From contig JAJKFL010000005.1 in the NCBI GenBank assembly GCA_021186555.1, positions 26,600,635-26,664,634 on the forward strand: 64,000 bases of DNA. Reading direction: 5' to 3'. Shown here piece by piece: positions 11,282 through 22,620 of the stretch (position 1 is its first letter; each line of letters starts with the position of its first letter). The position numbers were made by a program, and so were the translations under genes. The notes beneath the pieces were generated by a model that saw only the letters and a list, made by a program, of their open reading frames with translations, had not been told where the DNA came from and did not search any database. This DNA is from Reticulitermes speratus. Lineage: Eukaryota; Arthropoda; Insecta; Blattodea; Rhinotermitidae.

Positions 11282-12184
11282 ATTTTCATTTGATTTAAAA
11301 ATCATTAATCACACGTATCTAGTCAATCTATAACCTTATGCCTAAACTGTATTTGATGTACTCGTCTTCATCCTTTATCAGTTCGCTGAACACACTTTAT
11401 TTGTTTCTGTCAATCAATTATTCATTTATTAGTATTGGAGACGTAAGTTCCACATAAATCGTCTTTGTCAGTGTAACTTCACGTGTCGTTCTTAATGAGC
11501 TCGGGGTGTAGAGACAATCAAAACAGCTGAGGGGTTGATGTTGTAGTTTTATTAGCCAAAAGCTGTCGGGTCTTGTGCGGGAATACAAGGAAAGCTCTGT
11601 AACTCGTGAGGGAATATAGAGCAATTTGTTTGAGGGAACTGTCACTGTTTCTGTCTTACTATTGCCTAGAGTGAAGGAATGATTGATGAACTCGCTTACC
11701 AATATTCCCATGGGATTGTTAAATTTAACAAATACTTCAAAAAGGATACACAGAAGAACTTGTTTAAAGTGAAGAACTGCATTTGAGGAGTAAAATCGAT
11801 TTTAAATTCCATTTTATAAACATCGAAAGTCACAGTCGAATAACGAACATGCGTACTTCGTATTCGGTAGCTTCCGGCTTCAAACTTCGGCTCGGGAGTA
11901 AGCTATTCTGGGTGATGCCGTCGCAATCTTCTTCAGTTTTTCCAGTCAAATTCCGAAACAGTATATTCATTCAGCATTCTTCTCCAGTCCATTGTTTACT
12001 AATAACCCTACCGTTTGATACCATATCAGCTTATAATCTGAAATAACTAAATAAACCAAGATTAAATAAAGTAAATAAAGCCTGTACGTCCATCGACATC
12101 TGCATATACAATGCCTGCTTATAAGCATGATTAAGTAAAACAATTTTCATACTAGTTCTTTAAATATATAGATAGTGCTGTATC
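11282..12184. other. Unannotated stretch between element 2 and the second-clade LINE
   Basis: Only chance ORFs (97 codons minus at 11418-11711, 87 codons plus at 11783-12046), neither with a recognisable motif. Confidence 0.45.
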
Positions 12185-12745
12185 AAAAACAACTGGAGAA
12201 TGTGGAATATTTAATCTATTTGGGTAGCATAGTAACAAAAGATGAAAATGTAAAATTAAATCCAGCATTACCATGGCAAAAGCAGCATTCACCAGAACAT
12301 TGGACTTAAATTTGAGGAAGCAGCTAGTAAAATGCTACATTTGGGAGTAGCTTTGTATGGTGCTGAAACGTGGACACTTCGGAAAGTAGATAAGAAATAC
12401 TTGGAAAGTTCTAGAATATGGTGCTGGAGAAGGATGGAGAAGATCAGTTGGGCCGATTGTGTGAAAAATGAAGAAGTATTACATAGAGTCAAGGAGGACA
12501 GGAATATGCTACAAACAATAAAAAGAAGGAAGGCTGTTGCATAGGAACTGCCATCTAAAAAATGTTATTGAATGAAGAATAGAATGACGGGAAGACGAAG
12601 AAGAAGACGTAAGCAGCTACTGAATGACCTTAAGGAAACGAGAAGTAGGCCTACTTGAATTAAAAAGGAAGAACTAGATCTCATTCTGTGGCGAATTCGC
12701 TTTGGAAGAGGCTATGGACCTGTCGTAAGACAGACTGCGGGGTGA
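12185..12745 (+). mobile_element. LINE 3' fragment, second clade (reverse-transcriptase C-terminus)
   Basis: Pieces of a decayed ORF are readable across frames: an EYLIYLGS..T-type segment near 12205, then YGAETWTLRK and WCWRRMEKISWAD (about 12353-12455). These are the thumb/C-terminal words of non-LTR retrotransposon ORF2 proteins of the kind labelled endonuclease-reverse transcriptase in insects. Several stops and frameshifts break it. The end is a GATGATGATG run at about 12738-12755. It differs in sequence from the LINE family at 30480 and 32765. Confidence 0.7.
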
Positions 12746-12755
12746 TGATGATGAT

Positions 12756-14169
12756 GTGTTGCTATAAGGACGTTAGATCTATTGTGAGGATACTCCTAGA
12801 CAAACAAACGTTTGTTTAACTTTTTGAACCCTGAAATTAATTTAAATAGGATTTATAAATTCAGTTTCTGGCTCACAGATAACACACTGCTTCATCATTA
12901 CGAAGACCAATATGTACTCAAATATGTTCGGTGTTTCGCACTTTCTGACTAAGGACGAATAAAAATAGTCTCTGAAATGTCGTATTCGTAGAATGTTGTA
13001 TTTTAATCAGACTATGTGAAAAGTCCTGCTTGGATGCTTTAGTGATCTTGATGATAATGATGACGACGACGATAAAGCATTGTCATTAAACTTCTGAATG
13101 ACTAAGAATCACTGTTGATTCCGACAATCATGGAAGCCACAACTAAAGTCTCTGGGTAAATATGTATAGTGTTAAAAAGACAGTGGTTCATACATTACTA
13201 TTGTTCTTTAAGGGTTGAAGTGCTGATAGTCTTTTTGAAGAGATTAGACGCATCTCCAGTACTATAAACATCAAAGTAGGCGTTGATATTAAATGCTCAT
13301 AAAATCTAATGAATTAATAGAAATTATCAACAAGAAGACGATGCAATTAGCCTCCTACTGTATACTTAATAATTCTCTATTTCAAACACCATAAATGTAA
13401 CCATGAATCGTTTTCCTACTCGCACGTCTTAATTGAATATTTAAATGCATGGTGTGTGTAGGATAAGTCTGTTCCGAAATTTCGCGTTCATGATTGTGAC
13501 AGAGTTACTTTCAGGTGGATGCCGAAGTGATTTGGTGGACGAAAGGTGTCGCTTGTGTAGGAAGCGTATAAGGATTGTGGCCAGCCAGAGCTACGGAGAG
13601 GAAAGAGCCGATGGCTGGCTGATTGACCACAAACCTTGCAAGCGTCTATATCGAGGCATTTCCTTCGCCCTTCATTTCAGCAGGTTTCTAAACCTTAGTC
13701 ACCCTCAGGAAGAGTCCACCACGTTCCTCCGAAACTTCGAAAATACATTGTAAGGTTGTAGGTTCTCACAGGGTTACTGAAGACTCAGTTACGCTGTATC
13801 GTTGGGCGAGGGCATTCGTGTTCAGGGTCAAGCAGTCCAAGAACTGCCTGACCCTGGAGATGAAGGCACCAAGATTCTTGTAAACGTCGCGGACTACTCG
13901 CCCCACGATAGCGCGCCGTATCCCAGAAGACGTGAGTCTTCAAACTTACTGTCCTACAAAAGTGTAAAGACCCAGAATATTAATTAAGCAACACACAATC
14001 TGAAAGTTCGAAAAGTTATGTGCTTTTACTCAGTTCACGCGTAATCAGTTTTCAGTGTTTGTGCAACTGTCAGCGTCAGTGACTTTAAGATAGTGATTTT
14101 GTTAGAAGTATTTTTTTTCAACTCTGTCTTATTCGCTCTTTCCGCAATTCGAATGTGTACTGTTATCTA
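12756..14169. other. Unannotated stretch
   Basis: A 102-codon ORF at 13445-13753 (+) has no recognisable motif. A CTCAGGAAGAGTCC..TCCGAAAC segment at 13707-13735 is a weak hammerhead-like lookalike. Confidence 0.45.
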
Positions 14170-14527
14170 AACACTAACTAACTAACTAACTAACTCCATG
14201 GAACAGAGTCCTTCTTCAGAAGCTAACAGGTCGTCAGCTAGCCAAGAAATTCCCCGCGTTTTATGGAACCCGAAGGTTCATTACCGCACTCACAAGAGCC
14301 CGCCACCTGTCCCTATCCTCAGCCATATCAATCCAGTCCATGCCCCCCCCCATCCCACTTCTTGAAGATCCATTTTAATATTATCCTCCCATCTACGCCT
14401 GGGTCTTCCAAGTGGTCTCCTTCCCTCAGGTCTCCCCACCTAAACCCTGTATGCACCTCTCCCCTCACCCATACGTGCTACATGCCCCGCCCACCTCATT
14501 CTTCTCGATTTGATCACCCGAATCTAA
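14170..14527 (-). mobile_element. LINE 3' fragment (same family as 30480 and 32765)
   Basis: On the minus strand the sequence encodes the [20 protein letters not shown] and [16 protein letters not shown]-type segment, then the 3' UTR ending ..GGACTCTGTTCCATGGAGTTAG. The tail is (GTTA)n, seen on + as CTAACTAACTAAC at 14172-14191. It is 5' truncated at about 14527. A run of nine Cs near 14345 and other indels break the frame. Confidence 0.8.
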
Positions 14528-16210
14528 ACATTAAGCATTAAATTTACGTTTCCTTGTGTCCAAATAGATAAATAGGTATCATTACCTGCATCTTTACATA
14601 AATTTACAATGTAAAATGCACAGTAATTTAGATACTCTTAAATACAGTGCAAACTTTAATATGTCTTAACTTTGGAATAGTTCTGTTACTGTGTTTTCAC
14701 TTAATCGTGAGACAAAATCACTGTGATGACCGCAAAGATCTGACTAAATCTCCTTAGTTGTTGAAAACTCAGGGAGGATCACAGTTTTTGCAGATTTATT
14801 AGAGGACGGGAAGGTATGGCCCCTCTCATTGATAACCCTTTCTAACCCTGGGATGCTGTATTGGCTGTTTGTAACAGCGACACTAACTCTCCAAGTGGAT
14901 GGAGAAATGAGCACTATCGAATTTGACTTAAAGCGTAATTTTTTCTCTCAAACCAGACTTTCAGAATCGGCTAAGCGTGACTGGTTAATCACCGCAGGTA
15001 CACACTGTTGAGTTTAAAACCCCCAGAGATCCCGAACAACATTTTGTCACCTGAGTCACGATAGCCTTTTTCTGTGAGGCACAGCTAGAGAGCAGGGGGA
15101 TTCAGACACAGCTGCAGCTCTTAAAAATATATAATTATATCTGTCTATTCGTCCTGAAATCACGTGCCAGGGCTAGAAACAAATTTTCTAAGGAAAGTTC
15201 GGCTACAGTGTTGGTCCTTGCATCTCATTCAGGATTTCTCCACTTTATATACCCGGCGTTTTACAGTCACTTACTTGTTTTGTAATCATTCATCCTTTTC
15301 CTATCAAGAAAAATTTCCCATTTTCGTTTGTGATATGTCTATATAATGTAGGTTGCAACGAGAAAATAACAGATATTGGATGCTGCATGTGGGTATCAAA
15401 CGGCTATCGATACCAATAATTCGAATTCGTGTTCACAGGCTCGTTGTGTCTAGTCATAGTTTAATGAGCACAATCCAAAAATACTTTTTTAAATGAAGCG
15501 TAACTATATAAAAGCTTTGACTACATGAAGCATTTCCCCTAGCAATGCGACACGTGTAGGCCTGCATTATTTCAAGTCTAGTAATAATTTCTAATACCAC
15601 CTTCAGATATCAAACGCAGCGCCTTAATTAACAAAATAATTATACACAAGTCTCTTAAAGTCTATGACAATTACATTAAGCAGGATTATTCCTGAAAACT
15701 CAAAAACGCTTAGCTTGTTATGAAGCTTTTATGGCACCGAGAGGTTGTTTTCATGGGCAAAAAGACCACAACTGGTCTGTAAACTGAGCAACAGGAACCA
15801 AAACCACATCTACATGACCTACCTATTAATGATTATTTTAATATTAGACGCCCAAATACGCATGTCACCCAGGTGGTCGCTCTCCTTCCTAAAGCTGCTT
15901 CGAGTAATATTCTCATGCGTTTCTGATCTCTTCCGCGAGTGGCACATACTAAGTAAACTGTCCATCGCATCCGCTTACATTTACACCGTACTTATAACAC
16001 GTAAAAAATTAAGAGTAAAATAATTAACCCTCACTTGACAACTTTTACCATACGCTTGTTAATTTCTCTAATTTCGAATATTCTCTCCAGTAATCTGTCC
16101 GCAAACACTTTCGGTATTTGTTCTTCCCTTAGAGTGAGAGACGCAGTTTCTCACTAGTACAAAAAATGGGTAAAATTAGTTTTACACATGTTGTTACGTT
16201 AGCATGAGGG
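14528..16210. other. Unannotated stretch between the 14170 LINE and the (ATT)n run
   Basis: Ordinary AT-rich sequence with chance ORFs at 14829-15011, 15164-15346 and 15745-16023 (+), none with a recognised motif. No shared repeat found. Confidence 0.45.

Positions 16211-16247
<37 letters not shown>
16211..16247. repeat. (ATT)n microsatellite
   Basis: About twelve ATT units, abutting the 5' end of the SINE-C copy at 16249. Confidence 0.92.
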
Positions 16248-16248
<1 letters not shown>

Positions 16249-16250
<2 letters not shown>

Positions 16251-16490
16251 ACTCTCGCGTGCCATACCTAAGGCGGTACGTCGCAGGCTTATTACCTCAG
16301 AGGCCTGGGTTCGATATTAAGGCAGTCCATGTGGGATTTATGGCGGACAAAATGGCAAAGCGACAGGTTTCTTCCCGAGTAATTCAGTTTTCTTACCAAT
16401 TATCGTTCCATCATCGCTCCTGATTAACATTCAGTCATCTACACTCGACCCCATGTAATCTACGTAACAACAAAGTCGTTAAACAAACAA
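16249..16490 (+). mobile_element. SINE-C copy, tRNA-derived, diverged
   Basis: The head (GCGTGCCATACCTAAGGCGG..GCCTGGGTTCGATATTA) is a mutated version of the 5194-5494 copy, with box B degraded. The body contains CCATGTGGGATTTATGGCGG and AAAATGGCAAAGCGACAGGT. It ends near TCGTTAAACAAACAAG, a 3'-end phrase I associate with this kind of SINE. Confidence 0.75.
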
Positions 16491-17359
16491 GTAATCCCGT
16501 AAAATGTCAGACAACATTGCTCCTCACCCTTCAATAAGACAGAGGCGAGTCACCGTCTTTGTATGGCAGGCAAACAGGTTCTTCATATTTGCACCTAAAT
16601 GAAATTCAGTTTCTTTAGCCGAAAAATATGAAACACAGTAATATCGTCCTTACTGCGGTACAGCCAAGGCTCGTCTCTAGCAACATGTTTCCAGCTCACG
16701 CCACTTATTTTAGAAGTAAAAATGGGCTTATTCCATCATCACGTCTGCGTGTCCGTGTGTATCAAACACGTTACTTTTCGAAGCAGTAGGTGAACTTTAT
16801 TAAACTTGTCGCGAAATCCGTGGTAATGTAGAACACCCCTACGTTTTTATTTCCATTCGTACCATAAATATCACTATTGTTTTCGTCGTTCAGAATTCTA
16901 AGGTGAAAGGAACATGAAAACCGTTTAATGTTATGGTCCTAATAGCCGGTTATAATTTATCTTCGAAAAGTGTGAAATTTTTTAAAAATTTCTTACTTTC
17001 GTAATTTTAATTTTAATGTTATATAAAATACTTGGAGGCCGTTTTGAATCAAAAGTCACCTATAGTTGTGGTAGCAAGAAATAATAAATCATTTGAGGAA
17101 AACTGGTCTGTAGATATATTTGAAAGGTACCTACCCATGCTGTATAACATGCTACTTATTAGCTAATATTTTCAAATATGGCTACTGACCACATACGTGA
17201 GGATGAACCTGATATTTTAACGTAACCTGAGTTTGTATTATTGGAAATTATACACGTAAAGAAATCGCTGAATTGTAAGAATTTAATTACAATTCAAGGT
17301 TTTATAAATACCGAATTTAGCCCGTGACTTAATACGTGACTAGGTTTAAGAATTAATTT
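16491..17359. other. Unannotated stretch between SINE-C and R1 copy A
   Basis: No ORF of note and no shared repeat found. Confidence 0.45.
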
Positions 17360-17610
17360 ATTGTCATGGAAGTCTGAAATTTATTTAAAAATACATATGT
17401 TTATTAACTGAAATCCTCCTCCACAGAAAACAGGCGTTTCGCCAATACAAAGACCAGTCGGCTAATGCTGTTTAGGAAAATGATGGCTGCTACTCTGAGA
17501 ATAAAAAATACAGAAATATACTTTATGGGTAAAATTTAGATACTTTAATACTAAAGCAGGTGGTTCGTATAATTACCACTATGCTTTAAGGTAATAAGAG
17601 CAAATTACAG
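17360..17610 (+). repeat. R1 dispersed repeat copy A
   Basis: It shares with the other R1 copies, in order, CACAGAAAAC, GACCAGTCGGCTAATG, CTGTTTAGGAAAATGATGGC, TATGGGTAAAATTTAGATAC, AAAGCAGGTGGTTCGTATA and TACCACTATGCTTTAA. It has no ORF, tRNA head or terminal inverted repeats that I can see, so class is unknown. It pairs with the inverted copy at 17636. Confidence 0.75.
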
Positions 17611-17635
17611 TAATATTTATAGTACCGAAACGTCT

Positions 17636-17790
17636 TTAGCCCTTTGAAGTCTAGTGGTTACTTGCATACCACAAGGTAAAAACATTCAAAAATGCTGCGT
17701 TCTACCCACAGCACTAATTTATATGTTCTGTATGGATGTCAGAAGAAACAACGGTTACTTCCCTACACAACGTTAACTGTTTGGTTTTAA
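17636..17790 (-). repeat. R1 dispersed repeat copy B (inverted)
   Basis: Reverse-complement R1 words: AAGTCTAGTGGTTACTTGCA, TTCTACCCACAGC, ACGGTTACTTCCCTACACAA. It lies about 25 bp from copy A in opposite orientation, making an imperfect inverted repeat of about 150 bp per arm. Confidence 0.65.
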
Positions 17791-18554
17791 TAACCGAGCT
17801 GGAGTGTGTTTACTGCGCGGTACGAACTGGACCTTTAAGTATAGTCCAGGTCTTTAAAGGATTAAAATATTTTGGCCTCTTATTCAGGTTGTGACTTTAA
17901 CCGTCTTTAAAACAATTAATGAAACTATTTCTCGCAGGACATGTGTGTAGTCAATCAGGACACCTACGAGTCATTTGCCCTCATAGATCGAAGCAACTGA
18001 GAAAAGTGTCCGTTGGAGATTTCCTCCTAAGATATTTTTTATCTGCTATTTATAGTCCTGCATTTTCTTTATTGGTTTTCTGATGATACACCTTACGCTA
18101 AAGGGAGAGAAACTTTAGCGTCTGCTTAGTTAACAAGTTCTCTTCTGCTCGTAAGTCTGTCATCTGGATGACCAACACAAGGACAACTCAAGTCTGCCAT
18201 CTACATTATGGTCGCCTTGGCATCAGTAACTAACTTTACCTGTATTCCTGTGCTGTGCTAGGCATTAAGGACGAAACAAACACAATGGGTGATATGATTA
18301 TTGCTATTCTCCCGTTGTGCTGTAGGTTCAGTGAAGTTTTTAGCTTTAGATTGTTCGGCGATTTCTCTGTTTCTCAGCTCATAATGTACGTCGGACAATG
18401 CCCAAAGCGCAATGAGCGCAAAATTTATCTCACGCATTTGCATTCTATTGTACGCAATGCTATAATATTTTCAACTGTTATCTTTTTGAAAGGATGCAGG
18501 TTTCCAAATGTCTAAACTGCTTTAATTTCAACCCTGCTTCCTGCTTAAAATGTG
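17791..18554. other. Unannotated stretch
   Basis: Nothing recognised between R1 copy B and the minisatellite. Confidence 0.45.
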
Positions 18555-19640
18555 TATGCTAGTATACGGCTATTTATTGGGACCCCGGCTAGTATTTACA
18601 CTGTCTGTGCTGCTGCCGTCCGCTATCCACAGTTTGTTTTTCAGTATTCACCCACAATTTGCAAATTCTTTGTTAGTATAATGTGTCTCTTTGATGCTAA
18701 AATCTGCTGTACGCGCTGTAGGGGTAAGGTACTCTCACATAGAGGTGTAGAGGAAGGCAGACAAAATATTTCTTACATTAACCAGCTGGTGTTCACCCTC
18801 TACTAACGTACAAACGGAGGGTTCTCTGCATACATCCTCAGAGTTTTGTTAAAAAAGGGAACTTATACATAGCTAAAATCTCAAATCGTGCCCTAGTCTC
18901 TGGCTACTATTTACAATTTCTCTGTTGTATCCGACTTTTCTTTTCTTTTCTTTTGTGTGGTGCAACTACCGAACTCGGGCATAGGCTGCCTCATTGTTGA
19001 GGTTTCTAGATCACACACAATTAGACACAAACATGCGCGCGCGGTGGGACTCCTCTGAACGAGTGATGAACTCGTCGCAGAGTCCGACGCAACAAACACA
19101 AGAGATGAACATCCGTGCTCTCAGCGGTATTCGAACCCGAGATCCCAACAATAGAGCGGCCGATGACCTACGCCTTAGACCGCATGGGCACCGGGATCGG
19201 CGTTATATCGACTTCTATATATAATTTCTGTGGTGGTATCGGTTCATATCTGCAATTTATATGCTAATCTACGGCTACTGTTTAAGTTTCTCTGCTCTAT
19301 CCGACTACTCTGTACGATTCCTCTGTTAGCAGTGGCTATTATTTACAGTTTAAATGTTACCTGAGGCTACTGTTTAATTTGTGCTTGTACCCGGTTACTG
19401 TTTATCAACTGATTTATTACTACATGACTGCTATTTACAATTACTCTCCTCCTATCCGATTAGTATCTACGACTTCTGTTCTAATACAGGCTAATATTTA
19501 CATTTTATAAGCTAATCTAGACTGCTGTTTAAAACCTTTTTGTTACATCCGGCTACTGTTTAAAATTTGTATGCTACTGCCCGACTAGTATTTACAAGTG
19601 TTGTGTTGGTACTCGGCTGCTATTCACAATTGCCGTGCTC
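18555..19640. repeat. Degenerate ~31-bp minisatellite, split by a SINE
   Basis: A unit close to GGCTACTRTTTACAATTT followed by CTCTG..TATCC recurs. Unit starts in the best part are 19273, 19303, 19334, 19365, 19393, 19426, 19458, 19489, 19520, 19551, 19583 and 19615, that is spacings of 28-33 bp with a mode of 31. Earlier units are at about 18558, 18587, 18620 and 18902. The SINE at 18938-19203 interrupts a unit. Roughly 18660-18895 does not show the unit clearly. Confidence 0.75.
18938..19203 (-). mobile_element. SINE-B copy, tRNA-derived, inserted in the minisatellite
   Basis: Minus-strand head with box B (on + GTATTCGAACCCGAGATC at about 19125) and the GACCGCATGGGCACCGGGATCGGCG 5' end, then the SINE-B body and a poly-A-like tail (+ strand CTTTTCTTTTC at 18935-18953). 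The flanks TATCCGACTT (18928-18937) and TATATCGACTT (about 19204-19214) look like an imperfect TSD and belong to the 31-bp repeat unit. Confidence 0.82.
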
Positions 19641-20175
19641 CCGACGTAAAGTTTATGTCTCGTCCATCCTCTACCGGGGTTTAGAGTACTACGGTTTATT
19701 TTCTACCCCGTGTTCGCCATCTATGTTTCATATTTTCAATACAATTCATGTTTCTGATGCAGCAGTTTTTGCCAAACGGAAGATTATTAGAGTTGACACC
19801 TTGTGGTATCTGAGCTGTTGGGTGAGACGTATTCCATGTCAGTTAAAAGCTATTTGTTAAGTTAATTATGATGGAACTTAAAGTAAGTAACTGTCAACGT
19901 GAAGTTCAGGCATTGAAACTTCTCCTCACAGACAGTTTTTATAAACGTTTTATTATTCTTTAAGGCGTTGAATACTAAGTAATAGGCCCTGTTGCGAGTC
20001 TTAATTCATACGTCACACAATGTGGTTTAGGGAAATAAACGTTTGTTATTCCGATAATCATACCAGACTTATACATTGTATGGGCGACACGTATAAGTTT
20101 GTTCGTAAATACGGCGACACTAATATAAGAAAAACACCCGTTAATCACAACACTTTTCTTATATTAGTCTTATTG

Positions 20176-20216
20176 TGCTACATGTTTCGGCTCAAGCATA
20201 GAGCCATCATCAGGCA
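20176..20216 (-). ncRNA. Hammerhead-ribozyme-like motif, element 6 left arm
   Basis: The minus strand reads TGC-CTGATGA-T-GGCTCTATGCTTGAGCC-GAAAC-AT-GTA-GCA. Stem II has five pairs (GGCTC/GAGCC), stem I three (TGC/GCA), the core is intact and H17 is A. Confidence 0.62.
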
Positions 20217-20505
20217 AAAGTTACTAAAAAGCGTTGCTGTGTAAAATACCTTATCTGTATTAAAATGTTTATGTTCGTGTTGAAATCTTAACTTACATAT
20301 CACAGAAAATACATAGTGAGCCGAAATTGTTAGTAATAAAATGCGTATGTATTTTTATATTTATATGTAAATAAAAAATATATATTTTATGCATAATATA
20401 TACATAATATATTATGCACATATATTGTATTTGTACATAATATATAATATATTATATATATGTAGGCCTATATGTTTTACGTAGCAACTCGTTTTAGTAA
20501 CTTTT

Positions 20506-20546
20506 TGCCTGATGATGGCTCTGTGCTTGAGCCGCAACATGTAGCA
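20506..20546 (+). ncRNA. Hammerhead-ribozyme-like motif, element 6 right arm, core mutated
   Basis: The plus strand reads TGC-CTGATGA-T-GGCTCTGTGCTTGAGCC-GCAAC-AT-GTA-GCA. It is the same as the left arm except that GAAAC is GCAAC. That change hits one of the invariant core adenines, so this copy should be inactive. Confidence 0.5.
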
Positions 20547-20606
20547 CAATAAGACTAATATAAGAAAAGTGCAGTGATTAACGGGTGTTTTTCCTATACC
20601 TGTATA

Positions 20607-21889
20607 TCTCTCACAACGGGATGTCCCACATAACAAATACAGCGGCTACTGTGTTTTAAAGGGTTAGTCCCTACTTACAGGCTTGTCAACTTGTCTCTTA
20701 CCTTGAGATGATCAAATTGAAATGTTGTTTACCCCCAATCATCTACATCCCGTGCCAATTTTCGTTTTCTTCTTCCCTTCCTTCCTTCGTTCCTTCAAAG
20801 GACAGGCTCATAAGCTTGTCCTAGTTTCAGTTCAACGCTTCTGTGGTCTCGCCCTTTTTATTTAATTCCTCTAGTAAATTTGGCAAAAGTATTACTTTTC
20901 AAATTCCTCTTTTATTCTCCTGTTACTTTATTCAGCTTTGGGCCATATACTTTCCACGCGCACACTCAGTGACCTTTCTCTATTATTAATAATCTGAAAT
21001 GGGATGTTCTTTGCTATACTATTTACAAGAAACCGTGGAAAAATAAGCCAACTTTGATTAAAGCGTTTCCTCTCTCTTTAATAAGATTCCACAGAATATG
21101 ACTCACTTCTAAGTAAATTTTAATGATGGTAACTCTGGCGAAATAAGTTTTAAGGATCTCATATATTTGTCTATATCACTTTTTCATACCAGATTAAAAA
21201 GAAAGAAGTTAATTTTATTAATATATTTCCTCCATCCTCTAAAATGTTTTCCTTGCTGGAACCGACCTATCTTAAACCATAGTGTATGACATCGTTAAAG
21301 ATGCTTTAAATGAAACGTTAAACCTAACATGATTACGTTTCATCTAGCACAGGTACCTTTCTCCATTTCTGATGAGGTAGGCGTCTAAATTTGTGTGCTT
21401 CCTGATGAATAGTTTCCTAACACCAATTACTTATTCATACAAAAGTAACTGGATTTTATCATTCTTTCTTACACATAAAATTGAATTAGTATAATCTCCT
21501 TTCACAGGAGAGTAACGCACTTCAAACTGGCAAGCTTTGTGTTTAGTTATAAAAACCTAGATTTTTATTAGAAGGGCGTAAGATTCGAACCTCGACTCTA
21601 TTCGCGGGTAATCTTGACTGATATTACAGTAGTTATTCTCAGACTCTTCGGATGAATGTTGGAAAAGTACGTTTAAATACATCACAGACATTACGTTTGA
21701 AGTTTGTTGAACATTCAGCGGTTACGTTGCTACATTATGTGAAACTGCTTAACATTTAATGCCGTAGCAGCTTCTTTGGAATGTAGGAAAATTAATTACT
21801 TATTTGTGACTAATGAAAATTCAACCTGTAGCTCAGACTAAACAAAGTCGAATGGTATGTGTATTAGTGTATAAAGAATTGATAGAAAT
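20607..21889. other. Unannotated AT-rich stretch
   Basis: Nothing recognised apart from a GTAAGATTCGAACCTCGAC (21577-21595) box-B-like word without a box A. Confidence 0.45.
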
Positions 21890-22065
21890 ATGAAAGGAAG
21901 CGGTCGTGGCCCAATTTGAGATACGAACTACCTCGGTATTTGCATGGAGGGACTGAGAAAGACCATAAAAATTCAGTCAGGGTAGTTGCTGTCCGAGAGG
22001 ATAGTTATTTGAACCCGGGATCTCAAGATATGGCCAGTTTGAGACACTTCTGGGCTAACTAGTCC
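21890..22065 (-). mobile_element. Probable SINE-like repeat, unassigned
   Basis: The plus strand contains GCATGGAGGGACTGAGAAAG, an AAAATTCAGTCAGGGTAG stretch and ATTTGAACCCGGGATCTCA, the last being a reverse-complement box B. This resembles the general make-up of minus-strand tRNA-derived SINEs, but there is no second copy in the window to compare. Confidence 0.4.
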
Positions 22066-22074
22066 AAAAGCTAA

Positions 22075-22620
22075 TAGTTCCTCAGCTTGTCTAGAAACTC
22101 CCCTATTTTGTGGAACCCGTAAATCAGCTCCTCGTTTAAAAGAGCCCGCCACTTCTCCCTACCCTGAGCCTTATCAATCCAGTCCATGTTTTCGAAACCG
22201 GTTTCTTTAAAGCCAGTTTTTAATAATATCCTATCTATGCCTAGGTCTTCCACGTGGTCTCTTTCCTTAATCTTTACCCACCAAAATCCTATATGCATTT
22301 CTGTTTTCCCCAGTTCGTGCCACATGCCCCACCCATGTAATTCTTCTTTATTTGATCAGCCGGATAATATTAGGTGAGAAAGACAAATCATGAAATTCGT
22401 GTGTGCACTTTCCCCCGGTCCCCTCTTACCTCCTACCTCTCAGGCCCAAATATATTCCATTGCAGCCTCTTCTCAGACACCCTCAGCACATGTTCTTCTC
22501 TCAATGTGAGAAACCAAGTTTCACATCCACATAAAACAAAAGGCACTTGTTTGCCACACAAAAATACACTTCGGCACTCCACTTTACTCTCAGTCCTGCA
22601 GTAGAGCAGTGTAAGAATTT
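22075..22620 (-). mobile_element. LINE 3' fragment, decayed
   Basis: The minus strand preserves HELGKTEMHIGFWWVKIKER, ENMDWIDKAQGREKWRALLN and NEELIYGF words, equivalent to the GHVARM..R.LVG.PEG and DWI..AQDR..WR segments of this LINE family, followed (lower coordinates) by the 3' UTR that ends near GAGGAACTATTAGC. Frameshifts separate the blocks. The 22380-22600 part corresponds to the upstream VFENRVLRRIFGPKR region. Confidence 0.72.

Larger units (their letters stand above)
20123..20606. mobile_element. Snap-back hammerhead-type element 6
   Basis: Arms about 20123-20248 and 20476-20606 share TAATATAAGAAAA.., GTCTTATTGTGCTACATG and TTTAGTAACTTTTTGCC in inverted order. The ~230-bp centre is extremely AT-rich, with TATA/ATAT palindromes at 20370-20465. 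Each arm carries an outward hammerhead plan. Neither the CACGGT end motif nor a TSD could be found, so the outer limits are approximate. Confidence 0.75.

Noticed and set aside
13690-13740. Hammerhead-like TTCCTCCGAAAC with CTCAGGAAGA upstream
   Set aside because: The core words are out of order and stem I does not pair.
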